NCBI RefSeq assembly: GCF_047495875.1 | Contig: NC_092458.1 | Location: 7,628,439-7,692,438 of the forward strand | From: Pithys albifrons albifrons | Lineage: Eukaryota; Chordata; Aves; Passeriformes; Thamnophilidae | Direction: 5' to 3' | Length of the DNA stretch: 64,000 nt | In this document: positions 25,787 through 37,929 of the stretch, piece after piece | Layout of the letters: the number at the start of each line of letters is the position of its first letter | Position numbering within the stretch: the first letter of the stretch is position 1 | Made by a program: the position numbers and the translations under genes | Notes under the pieces: generated by a model | Databases searched by the model: none | The model's input: only the letters and a program-made list of their open reading frames with translations | Told to the model about the DNA's origin: nothing

Positions 25787-26882
25787 GGACAGCCGTGTTC
25801 CCTGGGAGCACTGAGGGACAGCCGTGTTCCCTGTGAACACTGCAGGGCCAGACGTGTTCCCTGTGAGCACTGACGGACAGCCATGTTCCCTGTGAGCACT
25901 GACGGACAGCCGTGTTCCCTGGGAGCACTCAGGGACAGCCGTGTTCCCTGTGAGCATTCAGGGACAGCCGTGTTCCCTGAGAGCACTGAGGGACAGCCGT
26001 GTTCCCTGTGAGCACTCACGGACAGCCGTGTTCCCTGTGAACACTGCAGGGCCAGACATGTTCCCTGTGAGCAGTTACGGACAGCCGTGTTCCCTGTGAG
26101 CACTGAGGGACAGACGTGTTCCCTGGGAGCACTCATGGACAGCCGTGTTCCCTGTGAGCACTGAGGGACAGCCGTGTTCCCTGGGAGCACTGCAGGGCCA
26201 GCCGTGTTCCCTGTGAGCACTCACGGACATTTGTGTTCCCTGGGAGCAATCACAGACAGACATGTTCCCTGTGAGCACTCACGGACAGCCGTGTTCCCTG
26301 TGAGCACTCACGGACAGACGTGCTCCCTGTGAGCACTCACGGACAGCCGTGTTCCCTGTGAGCACTCACGGACAGCCGTGTTCCCTGTGAACACTGAAGG
26401 GCCACCCGTGTTCCCTGTGAGCAGTCACAGACAGATGTGTTCCCTGGGAGCACTCAGGGACAGCCGTGTTCCCTGTGAGCACTCAGGGACAGCCGTGTTC
26501 CCTGGGAGCACTGCAGGGCCAGCCGTGTTCCCTGTGAGCAATCACAGACAGCCATGTTCCCTGTGAGCACTCAGGGACAGACGTGTTCCCTGTGAGCACT
26601 CATGGACAGACGTGTTCCCTGTGAGCACTCATGGACAGACGTGTTCCCTGTGAGCACTCACGGACATTTGTGTTCCCTGTGAGCAATCACAGACAGATGT
26701 GTTCCCTGTGAGCACTCACGGACAGACGTGTTCCCTGTGAGCACTCACGGACATTTGTGTTCCCTGTGAGCACTCACGGACAGACGTGTTCCCTGTGAGC
26801 ACTCACGGACATTTGTGTTCCCTGTGAGCAATCACGGACAGACGTGTTCCCTGTGAGCAATCACGGACAGACGTGTTCCCTG
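25787..26882. repeat. Minisatellite: about 38 copies of a 29-bp unit
   Basis: Tandem array of a 29-bp unit with consensus GGACAGCCGTGTTCC followed by CTGTGAGCACTCAC. I counted 38 units by the TTCCCT core (one has CTCCCT). Variants fall into classes: CCGTG, ACGTG, ATGTG and TTTGTG at the unit start, GGGAGC or GTGAAC in the middle, and a 30-bp form with GCAGGGCCAG. The consensus holds two small dyads, CACGG-ACAG-CCGTG across the unit junction and GTGAG-CA-CTCAC. Because 29 is not a multiple of 3 and the unit lacks stops in several frames, long frames appear on both strands (156 codons at 25750-26220, minus). These are repeat artefacts, not genes. The array ends sharply at TTCCCTGG. Confidence 0.97.
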
Positions 26883-29800
26883 GCTTGTTTCAGTCGCTTG
26901 TGTGGTCAGGGGCTCTCCTGTCTCCCTGCCTACTTTTGTCAAGAAGCTCCCTTGAGTAAGACAACTTCTAGTATTGTAGCTTCAGCATTTGAAGAGGTGT
27001 GTGGTGGCACTGGAGGATGTACTTGGGCCTCTCCAAACAAGTGTGGATACCATACTGAGGCACAGCCATGCTTCCAGTGACTGATTGAGCAATTATAAAG
27101 GTTCACTATTGCGTTTTCTGTAATAGATATGAAAGTCTTTAAAGTCATGTTTTTTAGAAAAGCTTATGAGTGTGTAGTGCTTAAATGAGAAGCATTTTTG
27201 TGTGCTCTTTCAGACTGATGGAATGGAATTGTAGACTGGTTGTGTGTATCTGTGACCATCCATGCAGCTGGAATAAAGGGTTAGACCTATGACTGTGTTA
27301 TCCTACTATCCCAGTCTATATATGGAATACATATAGGAGTACAGAACTGGGAATACGTTACTGGAAAATTACTTAGTTGTTGTAGGTCTTGTAGGTAATA
27401 AGGCAGGAGGGGTATATTATGAAAAATTGTGTACATGTATTTTTTCATACTTAATAATGATTCCTTTTAGTTATGGAGAAGTAACAGGAGAATGTTTTCT
27501 TGTATTGACATTTTTAAGCAGCATGATTGATACACTCGGTCTCAGTCCGATAATTTTCTGCCCTCAGAGTGTATCTGCAAAACACATCCAAGCTTCCTTG
27601 TTTTAAATTGCTTTATTTCATTATTGTAAAGACAAAAATGAATCTCTGCAGGATTTAAGGGGCTTTTCTGGTCAGTCAAGGAAACCGAATAATTAAGGGT
27701 GCAGTGAGAAAAAACCTGGGGAAGCAGAGTGTTGTATAGTTGTGAGTATGTGGGTTGAGCACATATGGGCCAGTTATTGTGCTGCTTTGGACCAGCCTCT
27801 TTTCTTGAGGATGAAAGATGCTGCATGCTTTTGGTTTTCCATTTATGCTTGACCATGTTGCTGGGTCAGCATTAATGATTGCAGTCAAGCAAATCCCTTA
27901 CACTCAGGGCTATAAACCTCTGACTATGCTTAGTAGCAGAGGGTTTTCAGGTGTAAAGCCTCCTTTCCATGAGAACTAAAGCTGCAAGGCAGTAATGACA
28001 GAAATTAACATTATACCTTTTGACATTTTTATTAAATACCCTCATGATAAACTACAGTTTTTTTGAGTGTGTTAGGATCTTTTGAATAAAGTAAAAGGAA
28101 GAAGACCATAAGAACAGGATTTGTGTGTGACATCTTTTGGAAATGATACTATATTAAAAAACTTAACTTGCTGTCAGCCTTCTTACCATGAGCCATCTTA
28201 ATATTTCATCAGTTTAATTTAGTAAAAATGAATGCTTATAAATGTCACAGGGGCTTGTTTAACTGGTGAGAATGACTAAGAAAATATGTGAAAATTTCTG
28301 TGGTATTCAGAGCTTCTCAAGACCAAAAGCTAAAGATGCTGCCGAGCTGTCTAGATGGACAGGTGCTTTTTTTTCTCCATCCTTGCATGATGTGACTTTT
28401 GCTGATGACTTGCCAAAACAGCCTTTTGGTTTGTTTCTTTTTTCCCATTTGTTGCTCAGCTTTGGAGGATAATGGCACACATCTGATCTGCCTGATACAG
28501 AAATATTTGTACAGAAATATTATTCTGTGTGGATGCTGTGGCAATGTTCATTTTTGAAGAAGCTGTGGAACAGTGTATGTTAATTTTCACTTTCAGTACT
28601 GAGATATGCCATCCTAGAGCTAATGGTGCCTGGGGTGTTAGAGGGCCAGCAAGAATAATTGATTTATTTCAATTTGTCATATTTATTTATTAGTCTTCTG
28701 AACATGTATTCCTGTGCTCTTGTGCAACCCTCAAACACCAAAGTATAGCATAACATGCCCATTAAGACGACAGGTTATTTTGGGTTATAGCATTTTCCTG
28801 ATGGTAGCTGAGAAATAATAACAGATCTTAACAGGAGGAGTGCAATTGAGGGGCTTGCCATTGTATTTCCCTTTTCCCAGAGCTGAAGGACAGGCGCTTG
28901 TATAACCTCACACGCTGAGCTGGTGTCTGTCAGCAGCCCAGTGAGGGGCCCTGCCAAAGATCTGTTCTCTCCAAGGGTTTGAAATGGCTTGGCTTAATTG
29001 CCATGGGAGACACATGCCTGAGTGCTTTTGCCCGAGTGACTGCTTGTCTCAGGGTGTGTGTTGCAGAGTCAGAGCCTTAACACCAGAGTGGGTGAGTCAT
29101 TTCCCAGTTTACCAGGGCATCTCCTGCAATCCCAGCATTAGCTTCATAGAGTTTAGGCTTTGTCTGGGCTTGGGATTCAAGGCAAATGAAATGTCATTTC
29201 CTAGATTTTAGGAGCACTGCTGACCCAGAAAGTGAAGTGTCTGCTTTGTGCTTATATTAATATTTTTTGTAATTGTATTGCCTTTTATGACAAAATGAAT
29301 GTATAAATTGTATAGAGGAAAATAAGATTCTAGGTTCAAAAGCTGACTGACGTTCTGAGCACCCAGTAGAAAAGTGAGTTTGGGTTTTTGTTAAGTGTTG
29401 ATTTACTGCATGTGTTCATTGTGTAATAGCTCTCATGAGTGCAGCAAGCAGAAAATTGGTTGCTCTGTTTTTAGCATCTTTTTAACGTTTCTTGAGGCAT
29501 TTATTTAATATATGTTTCTACCTGTTGGAGTGAAAATAAATGTTGACAATGGTGGGGTTTTTTCCCTGGTAAGAAAGGCTTATTGAACTCTGATCTAGCA
29601 GAGGTCAAAGTAGGACCTTTAAATGTCATTACAGAGTTTGAAAACCTGTCAAAAAGCACGGATACTCTGGTATCAACAAATGAAGTAGCACAATTGTTTT
29701 TAATTAAACAGTTTTTAATGCTGTTTGTGGATTTTGTTTTTTAGTTAAGTTGGCAGAAGCCAGCTTCAAGGCAGCAAGCTGCTAGTATAAAAATACTTTT

Positions 29801-31931
29801 GGAGATTACTGTGTAGGAATCCATGTGTTTTAATCTAAATGCCTTTATTTATAGAGAGGAGAACACAACATAAACTGAATATGCACAGTGGCTTCACCAA
29901 TTAGAGCTATTTGCTTTCATTTACTGTACGTAAAGTAAATGTGAAGTGCTGCGGTGCGTAGGCAATTTAAGCCGTGTGAATTATGTGATGGAACGTAAGA
30001 GAAGTGGGAAAGATGCAATGGTAACTCATATTTGGTTTTGATTTATTCAAATGGTTTTTTCCAGAGATCGATACCAAAAAGCATCAAAGTGCCAAGTAGT
30101 TGACCACTATCTCAAAACCTAACTTAGAGAGTAATATTTTGGGATTATCCCATGATAACAGGAGATGTATGCAATGACAATGGAGAGTCTTTTTGGCCCA
30201 TTTGCAAATCTTGTTGTGTTTCTGTTCTTGCATTTTGAACCTTGATCTGTCACCTAAGAAAGAGTATTTCAAGTTGGTACATCCTTTCTTGTTCTTTAGA
30301 AATGTTAATTTATTACTACAGGTATCTGTTGCCTGCAGTTTTCCTTAAAGCTCCTTTTACAGTGGTTTCCTATAGATTGTACACCAGGCAGTGTAACAGA
30401 CTCCTCCTTGCAAGATGCCTTCTGAATATGAGCAAAGAAACAAAATGTAGGGACAAGTGCAAGATCTTGTGTTGGGTAATGGGTCTCGTGATGTCAGCAG
30501 GTGCTCACCACATGAGGGATGGTAGGAAACCCCAGTCCCAGGCAGTGGGATTTGGTGCATGTGGCAGTGAAGGAATTCCCAAGGTTAGATGAGCAGGGCA
30601 GGCCACCCTGTTGAAATATCCCTTAGCTTGCTCATCATTGCACTAAGGGCAGAGACATTTGCTGTTCCTTGGAATGTCCTGCTTGTGAAAGGCAGCAGAC
30701 AGAGCAACAAATTGCTATTGCTACAAAGAGGCAGGAGAATGTGTCCTTTGGGAAAAGCTGTTGTAAAAGGAACTCTTGCTGCTGTGAAATACTTTTGCAT
30801 CTTGTAAACAGGTGGGAAGCTAAGTGTGCTTGTCCAGTCTTTACCAGGATTGTGTAACTGCTTTTAAAGTAGAGCTTTAAAAGCCATTTGAAACACCCTG
30901 TCAGCAAGTTCCAGTTTTTGTCTTGTGGTGGAGCGTTTCACCAGTAATTTACACAATAAAGTTTAAAAGTAACAGGTAGTGGAACTAGCAGCTTTGATGA
31001 ACATGCACATTTGCAGTTCTGCATGTGGTTAATGTGTAGTTTAAAAATGTTCTTTACACTTTCCCTCTAAAAGAGTATAAAATATGCAGCCTCTGTGGCA
31101 AGTCCAAGGGTTTCTCTTAGAGTTTGGACTTGCTTTGTCTAATTTGCTGTATTCTTGATGAAGTTTCTACTTGGTTTATGTGCAATTTAGAACTTTCAGG
31201 TTCAGAAAGAAAAAAATTCTGGTGGTGTATGGTTTAAACTCTGGAAGTGTCTTTTGAGATTATTTACAGTTACTTTTCTAGTGTTTCTTTCTTCTTCGGG
31301 TTAGGCTTAAGTAATGATCTCAGCCTCACTAGTATTGCTGTTCTGTCACTGGCTCCAGCTGTGACATATGCAAGTGTTCCACTTCTCAGTTAATTTATGC
31401 TTTTCTCCTAAAAGCATTTGACCACTGGTACTACCTTGTTGCTGTAAGTTGCTTCAGTTAATTAATGCTCTTATGCAAAAGACTCATACACAATAAAAGG
31501 CCTGAATATCGCTGCATGTTTAAACAAAAGAATTAATTAATTGACTAATACAAAGTTTGCTGTTTTTCTGACAGTGCCTATGTGTTAAAATGTGATGGTG
31601 CTAAAAAAAAGGTGTCTTCTAGGCTTTCAGGTTCCTCACAGACAAATCTTGGCCACACAATTCAGAGCAGCAGCCAGATGGCTGAAACTTGGAAGTGTTG
31701 CTGTGGAGTCTAGCAAGAGAAAACACTCCTCAGTAACAGAACATGAACACACTCCGAGTAATGCATTACTAGCAGTGATGCCGTACTCCATTGTGGCTTA
31801 ATTGTGCTTAATGGAGTCCTGCAGTCTGTGATTCAGCTGCACGTGTCAAAGCAGGGCACGCCCCACTTGAACTGCTTGTAGAAATACGCAGCAGCTTGAC
31901 ATAACCCTTTTGATAGAGTACTGGAAGCATC

Positions 31932-31993
31932 TCAGATAGTCCATCTCACCTCTCCTTGCAGTTCAGATAGTCCATCTCACCTCTCCTTGCAGT
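31932..31993. repeat. Perfect 31-bp tandem duplication
   Basis: Two identical head-to-tail copies of a 31-bp unit starting TCAGATAGTCC and ending CCTTGCAGT. No divergence between the copies points to a recent event. Confidence 0.95.
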
Positions 31994-32037
31994 TCATATT
32001 TCTCTTCTCTAATATAATAATGTCACAGATTCAAACC

Positions 32038-32092
32038 AGATCAAAAAACCCAAACAAAACAAAACCTCCCACAAACACACATTGACCCCCAA
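32038..32092. repeat. C/A-rich low-complexity run
   Basis: Runs of A with CCC and CC interruptions, for example AACCCAAACAAAACAAAACC. It has the opposite-strand composition of the G/T block at 9336-9565. Confidence 0.7.
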
Positions 32093-35000
32093 TACATATT
32101 TCTCTGTTCCCTCTTTCCCACCCAGCTTACTTTTGTTTTCTGCTAGATGAGGAAGAGAGCTCAGCAGGCCTTTTTTGTCATCCATCCAAAACCATTCACC
32201 TTTTAACAGCTTGTGGGTGATGAGAGAGTTGGAAATTGGTACATGACAGTTCTGGTACCTTTTAACATCAGAATTTTATTTCTTCTTGGAGGGGGGGACA
32301 TGAGAGGATGGAGTCCTTGTGTTGTGGAAGACAGTAAGAGAATCCACATTAGAATTGAGTATGACCAAGACTTTGTCTGAAGTCTTGTAACACTATCTTC
32401 AGTACACTTAAAGCAATTTTAAAAGTAACATTTTAAATGCTAATTATCTGTTTGCTCTTAGGCATTTTTCTCTGAGTGTAGTGGTTTTAAGAAGAATTTT
32501 TCTCAGGAGTAAGTGTGTTGTACCAGCTTTTTTCTTAACATGTGCATTTTGATACACACAATTCAATGATTTATGACAACAAAAAGGTGATGCAGTAACC
32601 CTTCAGGCTGGCTGTCCAAAACAGCTGTACCAGATCTCCATCAGTACCATTACAATCAGTAACATGCACCCTAGATCCATATACATCATCTCTTAGTTAT
32701 GCAGTAGTTGCCTTTTGTCTTTTTGCACATTAAATTTAGAACTGGTTTCTAGCTGAATCATATCACAGCCCAGCTTGTCTAGCCAGGAGACACTGCACTG
32801 AGCCACTTCCCCCCAGCTACAGATATAGCTTTGAAAGCTGGAAGAATGGGAAGTGCAGCTGGAGGCTGATGGGCAGACGATGCCGTGTGCAGGAAAATCT
32901 GAAATACAAGGCAGGGAACTTTTCCTCCAACTTGTCATTTTCCTCCCAATAGACTTGCCTGAAAGGGGCTGCTTTTCTGAATGATTTCACTGAGTTCAGT
33001 CACTCTGCATCTCCTTGAAGGGTGTCCCAATGGATCTCATTTTCCTTTAGTGGTTCACCTGAGCCTGCCCAGGAAGTCCATAGTAGAAGAAAGTCCATGG
33101 GTCTGAAGGAGCTGTTATGTGCTTTAGTGTGTTTGAAATTTTTTAGTTGTGGGAGAAATGTCTTCACACTCCTCATGCTTCAAACCTTTACTTAGACCCC
33201 ATCCTAACCCATGCAATTACCATAGCAATGCTCCTGTATTAAAAAACAGTAATAGAGTGAATCCAGGATCAGTTGGCTTGGGTTGTTTATTGGAGCTGCA
33301 AAGATGTTGATACAGGTATAAATGATAAACATGATATAAACCAGATCCAATCACTGAGCAGTGGGGCCAAGTTTTTGAAGGGGTTGTCAGCCATTTAGGT
33401 GTACCATTAGTCAGCAGGAAGAGGAACAGACAATTGATCCGTAGTTCTGTTCTCTGAAGGATTTTATTGAATAGTTTTTTGACTTTGTAGAATAGTTGTA
33501 CTGTGTTACAAAATGGATTACTCTACTTGTTCTCTTGTGATGGGTAAAAAGTGGATTAGTCTGTAGAACTGACAGACCTTCTGTTGAAGTTAACCAACCA
33601 CGTGGCTTTCACTGACAGCACAGGGTACAATGACATTGGCATCAGAGAAAAGTAGTCTCTACAGAAACCACCATGTAACTCACTCACACATGCACACATT
33701 TATATGAACATCTGTTTCATGACAGAGGTTCTAAGTTAAAAAAATAATTAGTTTGGATTTGAAAATTTCAGTTAACTTTTAAATAGTTTACTTCCTATCT
33801 GTTCTGCTGCTGCCACACTTTTCATTGAATTAGAAGTTGTCAGTGTGTGACCTTTCCTGGGTCTGATGGTAACGTGTAAGTGCCAGTGGGATTGTTGTGT
33901 GGTGTTGCATCAGCTTTTAGTGCCCCTTACAAAGATAAGCGCTGAATGCCAGTGTGTTGTCATTGCCTCTTTTTTTATCTACATTGGTAATGAAAGAGGA
34001 GTGCATAAATGTACAGATATAATGCTCTTTCTTGCATGTGTACAACTGGAGAAAATCTCCTTGTGGTCTCCTGCTGTCAGAGGCAACTGCACCACTTTTG
34101 GAATCTGATCAAATGCCATTTTGAAAAAATTAGATTTGTGCCCTGAAATGCTTATTTTTTTGTTTGTTTCAAATTTCTAAATACAAATTCATTCCTTTTT
34201 TCCATTGAACCTAACTTTAGACCTTTTAAAGTCAGGTGTTATGGTCTTTTATAGCTACACCAGTAGAAAAAGGCACCTTTGGAGAGTCATTCATCTGATG
34301 TGTTTCAGTTCTCTGTTTTACAGTGACACTAAAACCCTCTGGATGTAGGGCTGGGGTTCTCTCCACTCCTGAGTGATGGGCTCAGCTTTAGTCATTCAGC
34401 TCAGGTACACCTGTAGTGAGACAGGTGAATTTTAGGATAAAGACTAAAAGGAGATGGTTTAGCAAAGCCTGTGTTTATGCTGCTGAGCTACCGAGTTTTG
34501 CTGTGAGTGAATCTTCAGGGAATGACTGGAGAAGTGGCTCAGCTCTCAGGGGAGAGGGGAGGGAGCCTCAGGTGGGTGAGCAGGAGCTGGCAGCCAACAG
34601 CTGCAGATAAGGAGGAGTCAGCATTGCTCTTAAGGCCACAATGACACCTCTCTCAGAGCAGACAAGGTGCATTTTCTCTTCTCCTTTGCCAGACCTGCAG
34701 ACACTGTAAGAGTTCGGTGCCTGCGACACAGCCCTTAGAAGGAGCAGGGCAGAGTGAGGCATTCTCTGTGGCCCAGCCCAGGTCCTGAGCCTTTGCTTCA
34801 GATGCAAAGTGTTTTACAGTGCTGTGTGAGTTACACCCCTCATACAGACACAGCAAATGCTCTGCAGCTGCCTGGGTTAAGGACTGCCTGCACAAACATG
34901 GTCTTTTTCATTTGGTGTATTTGATTATAATGATGTAAACAGGAGCCACTGTAGTTTATTTACAAGGGTGAGTGACGTATTTTCCTGTATAATAGGTAGC

Positions 35001-35897
35001 TGTTCTGAATACGGCATAGCTTGGTAAGTTGCCAACGTACAGCTCATAGGTGTTTTGCCTTGAGAACATTTCTGATGTTGTGCTGCAGTTACAGGAGACG
35101 ACAAAGCCTGGAACTGCCACCAGCCCAGTCCAGTGTGGTGCTGCTTGCAGCAACTTACTTGATACAAGTTACTATACGTAGGCCAGTAAGAGTTCAGTCA
35201 TCCTTTCTTTTTTTCACTTCTTTTAAGCCTTTCAAAACACAGTGAGGACTTTGCAGCACACCTTTTCTGATTTTAGTGCTCACTTTACTACCTGCATTTG
35301 CACCACACAGTAACTTTTTCCTTGAAAGTAACTCAGTTCATGCTTAAGTGTGAAGAAAAATGCACCAAAACCTCCTCCTACAAAACATTTTCCTCATCAA
35401 TTTACAGTAAAAAAGAAATGGATTAGATTAGAAAATAACTTCAGTCTTCACTGCAGCATTGCTGCTGTATATAGTTTGAAATTAACTTTACATGCATGTG
35501 CCAGTAGAACTCAGATACCTAGTAATTAACACACAGATTATAATAATATTCTGCAATAAGTGGCAATATTAGCAAAGGGGGAAATGGTGAGAGAAGACCA
35601 AGACTTCAGTGGTATTATCTAAACTGCTTGTTAGTTGTGCCAGTGTGTCTTCTGGTTCCTGACAGTGCTGTCTCTGGAGACTTTGTGCTAGTTAAGAAAC
35701 AGACCAAAAAAATCAGTGGTGTGGAGTGTGAATATTGCATTTGCAGAACCAGAGCTTTCCTTTACTGTAAGCTTTACTTACAGTTTTTATATACATGTGT
35801 CTGGGTTACTCTGACTTCTTTCCCTATCAGATCTGTTTCTTTAGAAAACTCATACTACTGTATTATCCAAATTGCTTTAGTGTAAGTAAAACCAAAT

Positions 35898-35921
35898 ATT
35901 CCTTGCTGAAGAGCAAGGAAT
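35898..35921. repeat. Perfect hairpin, 10-bp stem
   Basis: ATTCCTTGCT and its exact reverse complement AGCAAGGAAT flank the 4-base loop GAAG. Confidence 0.85.
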
Positions 35922-37541
35922 CCTCTTGGCTGAAGAGCTCTTCACAGAACTTGTGTTCTTCCTAAGTGCACCAAGCATTAGCATGGAGAGATCCATCAAC
36001 ACCTTCTCCTTAAAACCAAAGGTATTCACTGCTGGATCTCTTGGCTTGCATTAGATCACAGAGAGGAACTAATTGGTACATAGAATTTATGTCTCTTGCT
36101 GGCTTGCTCCTTCTCACTTGGGTATTTCCTTAGAGAAAGATTCAGAAGGAGAGGGAGAGCAGTGAGACAACCATGAAACTAATGGAGATAAATGCAGACT
36201 TTCACTAGGTGTTCTGTGCAGTAATAAAATAACTTCATGGACTGAGAGGGGAAAAGATTCATACAGTTGTATTATTCACGTCCAGAATTGTGTTTATTTC
36301 TTACTCTCTTAGCAATGTCAAAAATATTCAAAGAGTCAACAATATTTATTATTTAATAGGATGGCAACTGCCACCTTTCATATCAGGCAACATCAGCACA
36401 TCAGTTGCTACTTGATATTAGAAATCATAGTTGGAATGTTATTTTTAGGGAAAACAGCCAGCTTCTCTTGCCCAGTGAGAGAAGCATTCAGTATGGAAGG
36501 TGTTTATTATATTTATTTTGAATGCAGCTGTGTAAAGTTGACAGTTTAGGGCCATTTTGGTTTAGATGGTGAAGAATGAGCAGTCATTTGTAGGTGGAAA
36601 AATAGCCAATTTGACTGAGTTCTGTTACACTGCATTAAGATAATAATTTTAACATTCAAAAAGCTGCCACTCATGCAGGATTGCAGTGGATGTGAAAAAT
36701 ATTGTCAAAAAGCCAAAATCAGTGGATTCCCTTTCCCTCCTTTTTCAAGTTTCAATTAATAGATTAGAAAAAAAAAATCTGTAACTTTTTTATCACTGTT
36801 TGCCCTAGAGCAGGATTATCAAGAAATGTTGCAGAACAAAAAATAGACTCACCATAAGATCTATTTCTGAAATTTAATTTCAGATTAAAGCAATACTTGG
36901 AAAGTGTTTACCCAACCCATTTTGGTGTGTATTGAGTTAACAGTTAAGAGAAATAGCATGAGAGAAAGTACATTTACTTGTGTAGAGTGTGTGTGTATAT
37001 GTTTGTGTGGATACATGTATAGAAGTTATACAAAGCAGCATGGTTTATACATTGCACAGCTTCTAGAGAAGAGAGAATAGTCAGGGAATCCTGTGTTTTG
37101 AATAATTTTTCTCCAGCTTAGACATGATTCACATCAGAAAGTTATCCTTCAGCTAACAAAGGCTAAGCAGCCAACTTCAGCAACTTAATTTAGGGAAGTT
37201 CTCTCATCTCATACTACTATAATTACTTGTAAGCCAACAGATCTGGCAGATATTGGAACAGAGTATTTTCACTCATCTCTCTGAAAACTGTGATGGTACA
37301 ACAATCAAGTAAGGAGTCTTACTCTTATTCAAAACTCTTCAATTGTGCATCCAAAGATGAATCCAAACACCAGCTTCTCATGGAAGCCTGGACATCCAAG
37401 CTGGAGGAGAAAGATGGCTGGTAACATCATTTCCAGTTTGAAAACTCAGCCTGTCTTAACCACAGTAACCAAATGGCAATGATTTTCCTTCCATTTTCTG
37501 TAATATTAGTGCATAAATATGCACCATACACATACCTGTGT

Positions 37542-37581
37542 ATACACACATCTACATACATACATATCTGTATGTGTGTAT
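37542..37581. repeat. Inverted repeat in a CA/TG-rich run
   Basis: ATACACACAT (37542-37551) and ATGTGTGTAT (37572-37581) are exact reverse complements across a 20-base loop of TACA repeats. Probably slippage-derived microsatellite. Confidence 0.8.
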
Positions 37582-37929
37582 TATGGAAGTTCTTCTGTGG
37601 ACCAGCAGGTGCTCTCCTCTGTGAATGCTCCACCTCCACAGGTGCCTTGGCACAGGAGGTGTGGGGCTCTGCAGCCTCCCTGGGACCTGGGTTGGAGGTG
37701 TGTAAAGAAAAGTTCCTGCCCTGGTACAGCCATCAGATTATTATCCATTATTGCTTTTTCAGGTAGGGAGCAATAAAGTTGCAGCTGGAAGTCGGAGGGC
37801 AATCAGGAGGTTGATTCTTTAAGGTCTTGGGACAACTGCTTGTCTGTTCTTCCAATCACAGGGAATAAGAAGGGAAGAAGATGACACAGGAGCCAACAGA
37901 TCATTAGGGGACTCCCAGCCTCGTGTCAC

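Larger units (their letters stand above)
26883..37929 (+). other. SH3KBP1: SH3KBP1 large intron, fourth part
   Basis: Intronic DNA holding a 31-bp direct duplication (31932-31993), a C/A-rich low-complexity run (32038-32092), and perfect hairpins at 35898-35921 and 37542-37581. I see no exon, RNA gene or further transposon that I can name. Confidence 0.55.

Noticed and set aside
25750..26220. 156-codon minus-strand frame with repeating QGTRLS/REHGCPS blocks
   Set aside because: Produced by the 29-bp minisatellite, which is open in several frames. Not a protein gene.
25787..26882. CRISPR-like regular array
   Set aside because: Units are directly tandem with no unique spacers, and the genome is vertebrate.
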